Translations under genes and position numbers: made by a program
Shown here: piece after piece, positions 16,903 through 25,334 of the stretch
How the letters are laid out: each line of letters begins with the position of its first letter
How positions within the stretch are numbered: position 1 is the stretch's first letter
Notes under the pieces: generated by a model
Seen by the model: the letters and a program-made list of their open reading frames with translations, nothing else
What the model was told of the DNA's origin: nothing
Databases searched by the model: none
Assembly: GCA_963803575.1 (NCBI GenBank)
Contig: CAWDMW010000002.1
Span: 248,001-312,000 of the forward strand
Source: CAWDMW01 sp963803575
Lineage (GTDB): Bacteria; Pseudomonadota; Alphaproteobacteria; Rickettsiales; UBA998
Direction: 5' to 3'
Length of the DNA: 64,000 bases

Positions 16903-18246
16903 TTAGCCAGTTGCACGTTGCAGAAGTGCCTGAGCTAACAATGTAGAATACTCAACTGGACTTGCTAACGTGGCATCAATCACCATAGGATGATTTGCTG
17001 GCATATCCAGACTTGGATCACCAGCGGATGGCCGAGCATCTAAGGCAATAAATTTTGCGTCTATAGGGTAGTGCACGTACACCACGGATCCCATGACACC
17101 CAATTGATAAGCTGTTTGTAGCTCATCAATTTCTGACAATGCACCAATAAGGTAATCGCCAAGATCCTCATATTGCTGCATTTTGCAAAAGCAAGCTGCA
17201 GAGTAATCGGTTCTTTCGGACACAATTCCATTTGCAGTTTTAAGTAAACTATCAGCACCAAACAGTATGTCGGTACCTGTCGGTATAACACCATGATTTA
17301 GCAAGTATTTTACCAGCTCTTCCATGCCAAGTGCCTTACAGACACCAAGTTGGCGTATTTCTAGCGCCAAATTCTCCTCAACAATGCCCAGGTTAAGACG
17401 ATGTTCTTTCTCGAGCTGAGCTTTGTTGTGAGTATCAATATACTTCTGAAGCATTGCTGCTATTGTAGTCGATATTGACTCGCCAGTAGTTTTAGCAAGA
17501 TTACTTGATAAAGATTCAAGCAATGCACGAATCCCTACCTCAAGCGATTTTTCTTTTCGCTTGCAGTTCAGCTTATCTGTCGCTGCATAAGCAACAGATT
17601 TCTCGTAACCTAATTCTTCTAAGGTTTGTGTAATCGCCCTCATCAGGAAAATACGAAGCACACCACCAGAAGTTTCCCTAAACATTTTGTCTAAGAAACG
17701 ATTATCCGATTCAGTCAGTTCTGGAACTAGTTGAATCATCTCTCCGTTTGGTGTCCTCATCTGAGTTCCATGACTTGTCACGGAATACATTTGATTGACA
17801 CTATCCTGTTCCAGACCAGATTGGAGCAGTATTTGCTCTAACTCATCGTATCCTCTCCCGGTATTGGGAATGAAAACGTGGGCTAAATGGTTGGCAACCA
17901 CGTGCTGGATTGCTCTGATTAACTCTGGCCTTATGTACGCATTAAGCGATTCCACGTCAGAGGCAAAGTACCCCTGGGGTGAGATGACCAGATGTTGATG
18001 AAGCGGGTTGTTACTAACAGAAGCAACGTCAAGCCAGCCATCTTCCCGACGAATGGATTCGTTGAAAAGCTGGTGTGCCATTATCCCTAAATCGTTTATA
18101 CGGAAGGATAGCGGGGTATCCAGATCATCATGATGACAAACAACAAAACCAACAGCAGCGGTGCCGTCAATGTCGCTTATACAAATGCCACCATTAACCA
18201 CATTGCCGAAAACTTCCTGAGCTTGCTGAAAACTAGTGTAAGCCAT
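16903..18246 (-). CDS. Unknown protein with HAD-like phosphatase motifs
   Basis: A 447-residue protein without a close family match that I can name. Residues 21-30 read ICISDIDGTA, resembling HAD motif I (DxDGT). FIPNTGRGYDELEQIL at about 125-140 resembles motif II of the IIB-type HAD phosphatases (the S/T-G-R pattern also seen in trehalose- and sucrose-phosphatases). A late ILFGADSLLKT could be motif III/IV, but a clear acidic pair is missing. A central helical, Lys/Glu-rich region (about 200-290) would be the cap or a coiled coil. Start at 18246 or the upstream ATG at 18273; neither has a clear RBS. Followed by its own terminator. Function not assigned. Confidence 0.6.
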   Translation of the reverse strand: MAYTSFQQAQEVFGNVVNGGICISDIDGTAAVGFVVCHHDDLDTPLSFRINDLGIMAHQLFNESIRREDGWLDVASVSNNPLHQHLVISPQGYFASDVESLNAYIRPELIRAIQHVVANHLAHVFIPNTGRGYDELEQILLQSGLEQDSVNQMYSVTSHGTQMRTPNGEMIQLVPELTESDNRFLDKMFRETSGGVLRIFLMRAITQTLEELGYEKSVAYAATDKLNCKRKEKSLEVGIRALLESLSSNLAKTTGESISTTIAAMLQKYIDTHNKAQLEKEHRLNLGIVEENLALEIRQLGVCKALGMEELVKYLLNHGVIPTGTDILFGADSLLKTANGIVSERTDYSAACFCKMQQYEDLGDYLIGALSEIDELQTAYQLGVMGSVVYVHYPIDAKFIALDARPSAGDPSLDMPANHPMVIDATLASPVEYSTLLAQALLQRATG

Positions 18247-18478
18247 GACTAATAGGCGACGTATATGTCGCAAATAATGTAATCAAAAATCGCATTGATT
18301 ACAGAACAGAAACAGCGTGCGATCGCTGCATAGGTAAATGTATTATGATAATATAACACATGAATTTGAATCTTTTTTCTATCGTACTTATGGCTCAACC
18401 ACAAGCCCGAACATAATAGTTATTTAAATCTGGATGATATGCGCTTATAGTCGTGTGGCAATAAAGTGATACGGTGTT

Positions 18479-19201
18479 ATGATACGACTTGGGGTGAATA
18501 TAGATCATGTGGCTACGGTACGTAATGCCCGGGGGGGAATCCACCCTGATCCAACAGATGCTGCTATGCTGGCACAATCAGCAGGTGCGGACGGTATCAC
18601 CGCGCATTTGCGGGAAGATCGCCGCCATATCCGCGACACGGATATGTGGGCGCTGCGAGAACGCTTAACCATTCCGCTGAACTTTGAAATGGCGGCCACC
18701 GCATCTATGCAGGGCTTAGCATTGCGTATTTTGCCTCACGCAGTGTGTCTGGTTCCGGAAAAACGCGAAGAATTGACAACTGAAGGTGGGTTGGATGTGG
18801 CACGTCAGCAAGCGATGTTAAAAGCATTTATTGCGCCACTTAACCGGGCGGGTATTCGGGTGTCATGCTTTATTGACCCTGACATGACGCAAATAGATGC
18901 AGCACATGCCACGGGTGCGAGCTGTATTGAACTGCATACGGGGCATTATGCGAATACCACAGGCATGGTGCAAACGGCGATTATGCAGCAACTGCATGAC
19001 GCTGCTATGTACGCTCACGCAAAAGGGTTGGAATGTCATGCGGGGCATGGGCTGACGTATGATAATGTGGCTCCTATTGCACAATTACCGCATATAGCAG
19101 AATTGAATATTGGCCATTTTCTGATTGGTGAAGCGATTTCCTGCGGGTTACCTACTACGATTAGCGCGATGAAGCGTGCGATGATGCCGCCGCAATCATG
19201 A
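18479..19201 (+). CDS. pdxJ: Pyridoxine 5'-phosphate synthase
   Basis: Condenses 1-deoxyxylulose-5-phosphate with aminoacetone phosphate to give pyridoxine 5'-phosphate in the DXP-dependent vitamin B6 route. Seen: RLGVNIDHVATVRNARGG at the N-terminus, ITAHLREDRRHI, the VCLVPEKREELTTEGGLDV block, CIELHTGHYA and the C-terminal ECHAGHGLTYDN and ELNIGHFLIGEAI phosphate-binding segments. 240 residues, normal. Its stop overlaps the acpS start in ATGA; the pdxJ-acpS pair is common. No strong Shine-Dalgarno upstream. Confidence 0.97.
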   Translation: MIRLGVNIDHVATVRNARGGIHPDPTDAAMLAQSAGADGITAHLREDRRHIRDTDMWALRERLTIPLNFEMAATASMQGLALRILPHAVCLVPEKREELTTEGGLDVARQQAMLKAFIAPLNRAGIRVSCFIDPDMTQIDAAHATGASCIELHTGHYANTTGMVQTAIMQQLHDAAMYAHAKGLECHAGHGLTYDNVAPIAQLPHIAELNIGHFLIGEAISCGLPTTISAMKRAMMPPQS

Positions 19202-19593
19202 TTGTAGGCATTGGCACAGACATGGTAGATATACGACGCATAGAGCGCCTGGTTGCGCGCTATGGCCAGACCTTCCTGCAACGTCTCTATACCCCTGATG
19301 AGCAGACTTATGCCGATGCAGCCAGCCACCCTGCACGCCGCATAGTGCGTTATGCTAACCGATTTGCGGCAAAAGAAGCGACGATTAAGGCTATTGGCAT
19401 GAATGGTTATAGCTGGCAGGATATAGAAGTTACCCGTGTCCTGTCAGGTAAGCCTGCCTTGCAGCTTCACCGACTTGCCCATGAGGCGGCTGTTTGTCAC
19501 GTATCATTACCTCACAATACCTACCGGTTACATCTATCGTTGAGTGATGAATACCCGTACAGTATCGCCTATGTTACGCTGTCAATTGGGTAG
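19198..19593 (+). CDS. acpS: Holo-[acyl-carrier-protein] synthase
   Basis: Transfers 4'-phosphopantetheine from CoA to the serine of acyl carrier protein. Seen: the Mg-binding GIGTDMVDIRRIE N-terminus and RFAAKEATIKAIG (second metal-ligand Glu), followed by the HVSLSHD-like HLSLSDEYPYSIAYV region near the C-terminus. 131 residues, normal. Translationally coupled to pdxJ (ATGA). The last 20 bases overlap the convergent FMN-reductase gene. Confidence 0.95.
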   Translation: MIVGIGTDMVDIRRIERLVARYGQTFLQRLYTPDEQTYADAASHPARRIVRYANRFAAKEATIKAIGMNGYSWQDIEVTRVLSGKPALQLHRLAHEAAVCHVSLPHNTYRLHLSLSDEYPYSIAYVTLSIG

Positions 19594-20125
19594 CGAAATG
19601 CATGAATTGCTGTAGCTGGTTTTGCAGCAGGGTGTGTGTTTTTGCGTGGGCAATGGTACCGTCTTGGGCAAACCGCTCATGCGCTCTGCCAAGCGTCATC
19701 ATGGATGGGCAGACATATGCTCCGACACTCTCACAGGCCACTTTCAGATGAGATAAGCCCATCACCCCGCCACGCTCCGAAGGGGTGGCGCATAACAGAT
19801 AGATGGGCTTTCCTTTCATAGGTGCATTCGGATGCACAGATAACCAGTCAATGATGGTCTTTAAAGAACCCGGACATGACCAGTTATATTCGGGCGCGGC
19901 GATCATGAATGCATCTGCCTGAATGAATGGTGCAAGTGCATCATGCACAGATTGTGGCATACCTGCCTGTTCCACCTCATGCTGATTAAATACGGGCATA
20001 TCGAGTTGCTCGTAAGCATGGTAGTCTGTTTGCACAGAGTCGGGGAGTAATGCCATTGCTGCTTTGAGCAAGGCAAGATTCAATGAGTCTGGCCGATGGG
20101 AGGCGGCGAAGCATAACAGATTCAT
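19574..20125 (-). CDS. NAD(P)H-dependent FMN reductase family protein
   Basis: Flavodoxin-fold reductase of the NADPH-dependent FMN/chromate/azo reductase type, 183 residues, cytoplasmic. Seen: N-terminal phosphate loop region ASHRPDSLNLAL, the APEYNWSCPGSLKTIIDWLS flavin-binding segment (family APEYNxSxPGxLKNaiDw) and CATPSERGGVMGLSHL. Its ATG overlaps the rdgB stop by 4 bases, so it is the last gene of an rph-rdgB-reductase run. Substrate unknown; general quinone or flavin reduction is the likely activity. Confidence 0.88.
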   Translation of the reverse strand: MNLLCFAASHRPDSLNLALLKAAMALLPDSVQTDYHAYEQLDMPVFNQHEVEQAGMPQSVHDALAPFIQADAFMIAAPEYNWSCPGSLKTIIDWLSVHPNAPMKGKPIYLLCATPSERGGVMGLSHLKVACESVGAYVCPSMMTLGRAHERFAQDGTIAHAKTHTLLQNQLQQFMHFATQLTA

Positions 20126-20745
20126 ATCGCCACTTGCCCTTTAACATATGTCAGAAATTGAGCAAATGCGTTTGTGCGATGACTGATACTGCGTTTATGT
20201 GAAGCATCCATTTGTGCGAATGTCTCTGTGTGTCCTTCAGGCACAAAGATCGGGTCATACCCAAACCCTGCACTACCATCCGCAGGAAAGCGCAAATGCC
20301 CCTTCACTTCACCACGAAACGTTACTGGCGCGTGGCCGTCGCGTGCCAGTGCCAGTACACAGATAAAAGAAGCAGGCTGGCCTTGCGGATCAACGCCTTT
20401 TGCCTGTAATTCCTGCTGCACACGTTGCATCGCGTGCGTAAAGTTTTTCTTTTCTCCGCCCCAGCGTGCTGAATAAATGCCCGGCGCGCCATCCAGCGCA
20501 TCGACTGCCAGACCGGAATCATCTGCCAGCACAGGGTAGCCAGATGCATGGGCAGCACCACTTTGTGCTTTCAACAAAGCGTTGGCTTCAAAGGTGTCAC
20601 CGGTTTCTTCTGGCTCGGGCAGTCCTTTGTCTGTTGCGCTCAGAATGCGTAAGCCGACAGATGCGGTCAGCTCACGGATTTCTGCCAGCTTTCCAGCATT
20701 ATGCGTGGCAACCAGTAGGGTTTCTTCAGGCTGTAATAGCGGCAT
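20122..20745 (-). CDS. rdgB: dITP/XTP pyrophosphatase (Ham1/RdgB)
   Basis: Removes non-canonical purine nucleotides by hydrolysing ITP, dITP and XTP to monophosphates. Seen: VATHNAGKLAEI at the N-terminus (family T.N..K..E), the GDTFEANALLKA motif, VLADDSGLAVDAL with catalytic Asp, GAPGIYSARWGG and the C-terminal GFGYDPIF and HKRSISHR motifs. Start at 20745, since an ORF running to 20784 would only add an unlikely leader inside rph; this start overlaps the rph end by 20 bases. The rph-rdgB order is a widespread arrangement. Confidence 0.95.
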   Translation of the reverse strand: MPLLQPEETLLVATHNAGKLAEIRELTASVGLRILSATDKGLPEPEETGDTFEANALLKAQSGAAHASGYPVLADDSGLAVDALDGAPGIYSARWGGEKKNFTHAMQRVQQELQAKGVDPQGQPASFICVLALARDGHAPVTFRGEVKGHLRFPADGSAGFGYDPIFVPEGHTETFAQMDASHKRSISHRTNAFAQFLTYVKGQVAI

Positions 20746-21472
20746 GTTGCTTTTCCAGTAACTCACTGGTGCCAAGCATGGCAAGCTGCATCATGGTTTG
20801 CAATTGCTCCAGCGAGAAGGGATCACCTTCTGCGGTGCCTTGCACTTCCACGACTTTACCGCCATCAGTTAGCACAAAATTGGCATCTACGTCAGCACCG
20901 GAATCTTCACTATAATCCAGATCAATCATGGCCTGTCCTCCGACAATGCCGCAGGAGATAGCCGCCACCGGACGGATGATGGGAGAAGTACGAATCGCTC
21001 GGCGGTGCATCAGTTCTTTACACGCCAGTGCCAGCGCAACGTAAGCACCGGTGATAGAGGCCGTACGCGTGCCACCATCTGCTTCTAACACGTCGCAATC
21101 AATGGTGATGGTGCGCTCACCCAGCAGCGTAATGTCACAGGCAGCACGCAGGCTACGGCCAATGAGCCGTTGAATTTCTTGCGTGCGACCAGACTGTTTG
21201 CCTTTTGAGGCTTCACGCTGGCTACGGGTATTGGTGGCACGTGGCAACATGCCGTATTCTGCGGTGACCCAGCCTTTTTGTTGACCGCGCAAAAATGGCG
21301 GCACGCGCTCCTCAATGGAGGCAGTACATAAGACTTTAGTGTAGCCACATTCAATCAGGCAGGAACCTTCCGCGTGACGGTTGGCGTGAGGAGTTAGGGT
21401 GATGGGGCGCATCGTGCTATTGTCACGATCAAAGCTACGGGTTGCTGGGATAAGTGTATTCGTTTGTATCAT
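20726..21472 (-). CDS. rph: Ribonuclease PH
   Basis: Phosphate-dependent 3'-5' exoribonuclease that trims tRNA precursors. Seen: AEGSCLIECGYTKVLCTASIEERVPPFLRG, the GWVTAEYGMLPRAT and RSLRAACD motifs, ITIDCDVLEADGGTRTASITGAYVAL, and the C-terminal DLDYSEDSGADVDANFV block. About 248 residues, slightly long at the N-terminus; the family-specific region begins within the first 20 residues. First gene of the leftward rph-rdgB-reductase run. No strong Shine-Dalgarno is visible before the ATG at 21472. Confidence 0.95.
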   Translation of the reverse strand: MIQTNTLIPATRSFDRDNSTMRPITLTPHANRHAEGSCLIECGYTKVLCTASIEERVPPFLRGQQKGWVTAEYGMLPRATNTRSQREASKGKQSGRTQEIQRLIGRSLRAACDITLLGERTITIDCDVLEADGGTRTASITGAYVALALACKELMHRRAIRTSPIIRPVAAISCGIVGGQAMIDLDYSEDSGADVDANFVLTDGGKVVEVQGTAEGDPFSLEQLQTMMQLAMLGTSELLEKQHAAITA

Positions 21473-21512
21473 GTGGTCACTTTACACATGAACGCCCGCA
21501 ATACAAGCGTTT

Positions 21513-22235
21513 TCACGCCTTCGCATCATTCAGTAACCGGTTGGTTGCACCTTCAATACGTGTATGTAACATCTCTATGCATTCTTTCTTATTTAAGCCG
21601 GACGGTAATGGCTCCAGCACCTCCATTTGCACGGTACCCGATTTGCGCACGTAGCTGTTACGTGGCCAGAAACATCCGGCATTATGCGCCACCGGATACA
21701 CAATGGGTGATAATGACTCATAGAGTGCGCCAATGCCGCTTTTATAGCGCACTGTTGCACCGGGGTATGTGCGGGTGCCTTCCGGGAAAATCACGATGAC
21801 TCGCTCCTGACTAAGATAGTGCATCGCTTGGGTGATAATCTGTCCGACCGCTTTTTGCCCGGAAGCACGATCAATGACAATATTGTCTACATGCCGCAGG
21901 TACCAGCCAAACACAGGGATATCCAGCAGCTCTTTCTTCAGGACAAACACAGGCCTGTCCAGAATATGCCATAATGCAATCGTTTCCCATGCAGATTGGT
22001 GCTTCACTGCAAACACGGCGCGGCCAGCAGGTTTGTCGGTTTGCCAGGATACACGGTAATCCAGCCCTAACAGGTGGCGTTGTAACCACAAACACACCCC
22101 TGTCCAGCGGTAAGGAATCCGTGACTTGACTGCGGTGTCACGACTGAGCAATGCGGGGAGGTACCCCAGCCCCATTACAAGCGTAACCGTGATGAATGCG
22201 ACATGGTATAGGGTTGAACGAAGGAAACATATCAT
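21513..22235 (-). CDS. plsC: 1-acyl-sn-glycerol-3-phosphate acyltransferase
   Basis: Inner-membrane acyltransferase that makes phosphatidic acid from lysophosphatidic acid. Seen: N-terminal hydrophobic anchor (about 8-30), the catalytic motif KHQSAWET with His at 79 (the usual HX4D appears as HX4E, a variant common in alphaproteobacterial PlsC-type proteins), FPEGTRTYPG from 151 for glycerol-phosphate binding, and VPVAHN-like YPVAHNAG. 240 residues. It lies 41 bases after the rph start on the same strand as the next genes, but the 43-base gap from the upstream YdcF-like gene leaves operon structure open. Confidence 0.9.
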   Translation of the reverse strand: MICFLRSTLYHVAFITVTLVMGLGYLPALLSRDTAVKSRIPYRWTGVCLWLQRHLLGLDYRVSWQTDKPAGRAVFAVKHQSAWETIALWHILDRPVFVLKKELLDIPVFGWYLRHVDNIVIDRASGQKAVGQIITQAMHYLSQERVIVIFPEGTRTYPGATVRYKSGIGALYESLSPIVYPVAHNAGCFWPRNSYVRKSGTVQMEVLEPLPSGLNKKECIEMLHTRIEGATNRLLNDAKA

Positions 22236-22278
22236 ACAGATCAGCTATAGCAATACGCAGCGCAGGTAGCCAGCATTT

Positions 22279-22860
22279 TCAGCTATCAATGAGCTGCAAG
22301 CGCAACCAGCTCGCTATCCATTTATGATATTCCGATAGCACCAGCCGCCGTGAATTGTCATGCGTTAGCCAGCTCCCCCGTTCAAACAAGGGAGGTTCCA
22401 CGGCACTATACGTGATGTCATGCTCCGGCAAATGATGCGTAAACAGCAACCGCGTGCGGGGGATATGGTAGTTCGCGGTGACGACCAGCAACCGCTTGTG
22501 CGAGGTGGTGGCCAGCCAGTCACGGGTTTCCTGCGCGTTGCCAATCGTGTCACGTGCCGTTTTGCCGTACACAATGCGGGGGCGTAATGCTTCGGGGATG
22601 TTGCCTTGCAAATCCTGAAAGCTAAAGTCGCTAAATACGCCGCTGATAAACAGCACATCACTGACATCCTGTTCAAGCAGGGTCAGTGCGTAGGGGATGC
22701 GCTCCTTGCCACCGGTTAGCACAATAATAGCGTCATAACGAGCCAGCTTTGCACCCATGTCAGCGGTTGGAATACGGCTAACGAACCACAATAGTCCAGC
22801 TGCCCATAATGCGATTACCAGCAATATTGCTATCATTATCATCTTAAGTCGACGTATCAT
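22279..22860 (-). CDS. YdcF/SanA-type DUF218 membrane protein
   Basis: A 193-residue protein with one N-terminal membrane segment (about 5-25), then a DUF218 domain that would face the periplasm. Seen: YDAIIVLTGGKERIPYAL, then DVLFISGV, the ARDTIGNAQETRDWL segment with conserved Thr-Asn-Glu and LLVVTANYHIPRTRLLF, the pattern shared by YdcF, SanA and ElyC. SanA/ElyC affect envelope integrity and peptidoglycan precursor handling; the reaction is unknown. Start at 22860 overlaps the end of the HAD phosphatase gene, so the two are likely coupled. Confidence 0.82.
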   Translation of the reverse strand: MIRRLKMIMIAILLVIALWAAGLLWFVSRIPTADMGAKLARYDAIIVLTGGKERIPYALTLLEQDVSDVLFISGVFSDFSFQDLQGNIPEALRPRIVYGKTARDTIGNAQETRDWLATTSHKRLLVVTANYHIPRTRLLFTHHLPEHDITYSAVEPPLFERGSWLTHDNSRRLVLSEYHKWIASWLRLQLIDS

Positions 22861-23425
22861 GGCCAGACTGTAGGACAATTAACTGTACCGCGTCCAGTAT
22901 ATCCTGACATATGGCCATAGGTTTTATAGTTGAAGGCAATGTTTGCTCTGTCTGTTGTCCTTTTCCAGTTCGCACTAATAGGGCATCACACCCTGCTGTC
23001 ATCGCGGCTTGCAAATCGGTGATACTATCACCAATCAGGATGGTTGCTTGCGGTGACACCCCTGCTTCCTGCATTGCCTGGCGCAACATGCCATCACCGG
23101 GCTTGCGGTATGGTGTGGGTTTGCCGGGCGCATCCGCGCAATAATAAATATGGTCAATGATGGCATCCGCGTTATGTGCCAATAATGCTTGCTGCATATG
23201 CGTGTGAATGGTTGCGAGGGTTGCATGGGTTATGAGTTCTTTACCAATGGCTGACTGGTTTGTGACTACCGAGACTTGCATTCCGGCCTGCTTCAGCAAT
23301 GCAATGGCCTCTGCCGCACCATCCAGCAATTGAAACTGCTCTACTGATAGCGTGCCATACGGCGTATAGTCGCGGTTAATGACACCATCACGATCAAGCA
23401 ATATTAGGTTGTACGGTGGGGGCAT
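22844..23425 (-). CDS. HAD-IIIA phosphatase, GmhB-like
   Basis: Histidinol-phosphatase/GmhB-type HAD phosphatase, 193 residues. GmhB removes the 7-phosphate from glycero-manno-heptose bisphosphate in LPS heptose synthesis. Seen: motif I LLDRDGVIN, motif II VVTNQSAIG, RKPGDGMLRQA (motif III Lys) and motif IV ILIGDSITDLQAA. The loop after YYCADAPG lacks the extra Cys and His residues that bind zinc in E. coli GmhB, so the zinc site appears lost. Upstream is a 34-codon ORF ending 20 bases before the ATG; downstream is the coupled YdcF-like gene. Substrate is inferred from family. Confidence 0.8.
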   Translation of the reverse strand: MPPPYNLILLDRDGVINRDYTPYGTLSVEQFQLLDGAAEAIALLKQAGMQVSVVTNQSAIGKELITHATLATIHTHMQQALLAHNADAIIDHIYYCADAPGKPTPYRKPGDGMLRQAMQEAGVSPQATILIGDSITDLQAAMTAGCDALLVRTGKGQQTEQTLPSTIKPMAICQDILDAVQLIVLQSGHDTST

Positions 23426-23444
23426 ATGATCGTTACGTACGGCT

Positions 23445-23549
23445 TTATAGCACGGCTATTTCATCAGCGCAGACATCATCACCAATAATACGGCCAGCAC
23501 TCATATGGCTCCGGACAGCGTCATAGTTTTCAGGATTAATATTCGTCAT
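23445..23549 (-). CDS. Possible small ORF (34 residues)
   Basis: Below usual length cutoffs. It reads MTNINPENYDAVRS... and ends in ADEIAVL, with AAAGGG just before the ATG. Its first 14 residues resemble the N-terminus of the divergent gene at 23752 (MTDMNREMYDALRS), suggesting a shortened paralogue or a leader for the GmhB-like gene. It lies in the 326-base gap 23426-23751, which otherwise shows only a possible promoter for 23752. Coding status unproven. Confidence 0.35.
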   Translation of the reverse strand: MTNINPENYDAVRSHMSAGRIIGDDVCADEIAVL

Positions 23550-23751
23550 GCCCTTTAAGCGTGTTTATGTAACAGACTTAGTATACATGAACTGCTTGTT
23601 ACATGCAAGATTGGCACTAATGCTGCGACATGTCTATGATAACGTTGGACAGCGCATGACAATGCAGGACACAACCCCTTGCGCTTTTCACGGGCATTCC
23701 ATATAATTAAACGTAATAACAAAAACGTTTAACAGTGAAAAGAGATTACTG

Positions 23752-24093
23752 ATGACAGATATGAATAGGGAGATGTACGACGCATTGCGATCTGCTAATG
23801 CAGATGAGACATTGGCCAGAGAAGCAGCTGAGTCCGTCACCTCCCCTAAGGGTATGGCCACCAAGTATGATATATTAGAGTTGAAAAGCTACATCCAGAA
23901 AGGGTTCGGTGACATCCGCAAAGAGATGCAAGACGGATTTACTGATATTCGTGGGGAGATGCAAGACGGGCTCGCAAAGGCTGACGAAAAAAATAACGCT
24001 CTCAAATCAACAGTAAGTTATACGGCTGGAGCGGTAAGTGTAATCGCTGTTATTGTTGTCGGCATTGCACTCATGTTGCTTAAAGGAAGCTAG
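23752..24093 (+). CDS. Small coiled-coil membrane protein
   Basis: A 113-residue protein resembling the DUF1640/CCDC90-like coiled-coil type, though I cannot confirm the family. Seen: a helical head (YDALRSANADETLAREAAE), then an amphipathic coiled coil with a repeated DIRKEMQDGFTDIRGEMQDG pattern, and a single C-terminal transmembrane helix (about 88-110). This tail-anchored topology puts the bulk in the cytoplasm. AAGAGAT precedes the ATG. Similar proteins occur in alphaproteobacteria with unknown function. Confidence 0.62.
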   Translation: MTDMNREMYDALRSANADETLAREAAESVTSPKGMATKYDILELKSYIQKGFGDIRKEMQDGFTDIRGEMQDGLAKADEKNNALKSTVSYTAGAVSVIAVIVVGIALMLLKGS

Positions 24094-24336
24094 GGCGCGT
24101 TGATATTAACGCTATAGCGCGCTGCAAATAACAGATTTCTGCATTACCACGCCCATGCATGAAAGCACATTGTACTCTAGTTCTTTTAACCTGTTGTTTT
24201 CGCTGTACTTTAACGTTAATTCCAGTACGTCCTAAACCAATACATGATAGATTCTTTATCACGTTGTGCTGTATCAGGTTCTGTATGTGATGCATGACGC
24301 ATTATCAATCTCATTACATGTAAAAAGGATTATATG

Positions 24337-24699
24337 ATGAAAACACTTTATATGACCGCTGCTGCCGCAGCACTTCTAGCCACAACTCCTGCTATAGCGA
24401 AACATCAGGGGCATGATATGGAACAGAAACTTGATGCGAAAGCACAATATTATTTCACGAAAATGGACACTAATCAGGATAAGATGATTAGTCAGGACGA
24501 AGCTATGGCCTATAGCAAAAAAGCATTTGCAGAAGCTGACAAAAATGGTGATGGCAACATCAGCATGGATGAAAAGAAAGCACATCTTCGTCATAAGATG
24601 CAAGATATGCATTCTCACATGCCAAAGAAAAAGCACCATAAAGGGCAGCATGATGCTGAAACGCTGCATGAGAAACACGAACATCATATGACGCATTAG
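24337..24699 (+). CDS. Exported EF-hand protein with His-rich tail
   Basis: About 120 residues. N-terminal signal peptide ends near TPAIA; two canonical EF-hand calcium loops follow: DTNQDKMISQDE and DKNGDGNISMDE, each 12 residues with Asp/Asn ligands and final Glu. The C-terminus is rich in His, Lys and Met (MHSHMPKKKHHKG, HEKHEHHMTH) and could bind transition metals. AAAGGA precedes tandem ATGs at 24334 and 24337. Likely a periplasmic Ca2+-binding protein; partner unknown. The 243 bases before it hold nothing I can support. Confidence 0.82.
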   Translation: MKTLYMTAAAAALLATTPAIAKHQGHDMEQKLDAKAQYYFTKMDTNQDKMISQDEAMAYSKKAFAEADKNGDGNISMDEKKAHLRHKMQDMHSHMPKKKHHKGQHDAETLHEKHEHHMTH

Positions 24700-24734
24700 C
24701 CCGAGCGCTTTGCTTATTTTAGGTAAGCGCGCAT

Positions 24735-24772
24735 AAAAAAGCACCAGACTCTTAGATGCTAAGAGTCTGGTG
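24735..24772 (-). terminator. Rho-independent terminator
   Basis: Perfect 14-bp stem CACCAGACTCTTAG / CTAAGAGTCTGGTG with a 3-base loop. On the minus strand it is followed by CTTTTTTATG, so it ends the leftward transcript from 25191. It lies between convergent genes and the stem could also slow the EF-hand transcript. Confidence 0.9.
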
Positions 24773-24807
24773 TAATTGTACAAGATGCACCGTGTAGAAA
24801 ACTAGAA

Positions 24808-25191
24808 CTATATACGTCCCTGCCGTTTGCACGCTTGGATCACCTTTTCCACCAAGTCCAGATTAGTCTCGGTAGAGTTGGCATGATCGACGTAGATCTT
24901 TCCCCTTTCCACGATAACGCCCGTGCCACTAACAAGTATGCCAATGAGAGATCCTTTAGACATTAAGCCTCCACCTACGGCTATTGCAAACCGACTAAGG
25001 CTTAGGGTTGAGCCTCTGTCAAGGTTTCGGGCTCGTTTAAGTATATGAAGCTTTTCAGCTTCTCTTTGAAGCAGCTGACATTCTTTCTTTGTTTGCGCGG
25101 GAGATGTCCGGCTAGCCTGTGCAAGCACGGAAGAAACATTACCCGAAAAAAAAGAGGTTGCCAGTGCTAAAACCAATATTGCTTTCTTCAC
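24808..25191 (-). CDS. Exported hypothetical protein, ~127 residues
   Basis: Unrecognised. With a GTG start at 25191 the N-terminus is a classic signal peptide (KKAILVLALATSFFSG...SSVLAQ). The ATG at 25215 gives an extended version with a non-typical MVDFGFLLV lead. The mature part has a charged helix (ECQLLQREAEKLHILKRARNL), a Gly-rich hydrophobic stretch (FAIAVGGGLMSKGSLIGILVSGTGVIV) that could insert in a membrane, and a basic C-terminus. No neighbours in the same unit. Confidence 0.55.
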   Translation of the reverse strand: MKKAILVLALATSFFSGNVSSVLAQASRTSPAQTKKECQLLQREAEKLHILKRARNLDRGSTLSLSRFAIAVGGGLMSKGSLIGILVSGTGVIVERGKIYVDHANSTETNLDLVEKVIQACKRQGRI

Positions 25192-25334
25192 AAGTAAAAA
25201 ACCAAAATCAACCAAATCAATATAAGGTATTTTAAAGATACTGTAAAGAAATAATTGATGCGCTACTAAATTGCTAAACTGCCATACTATCGCATTGTTG
25301 GATACAATATCATCATATCTGGTGGTCGCGCTAT

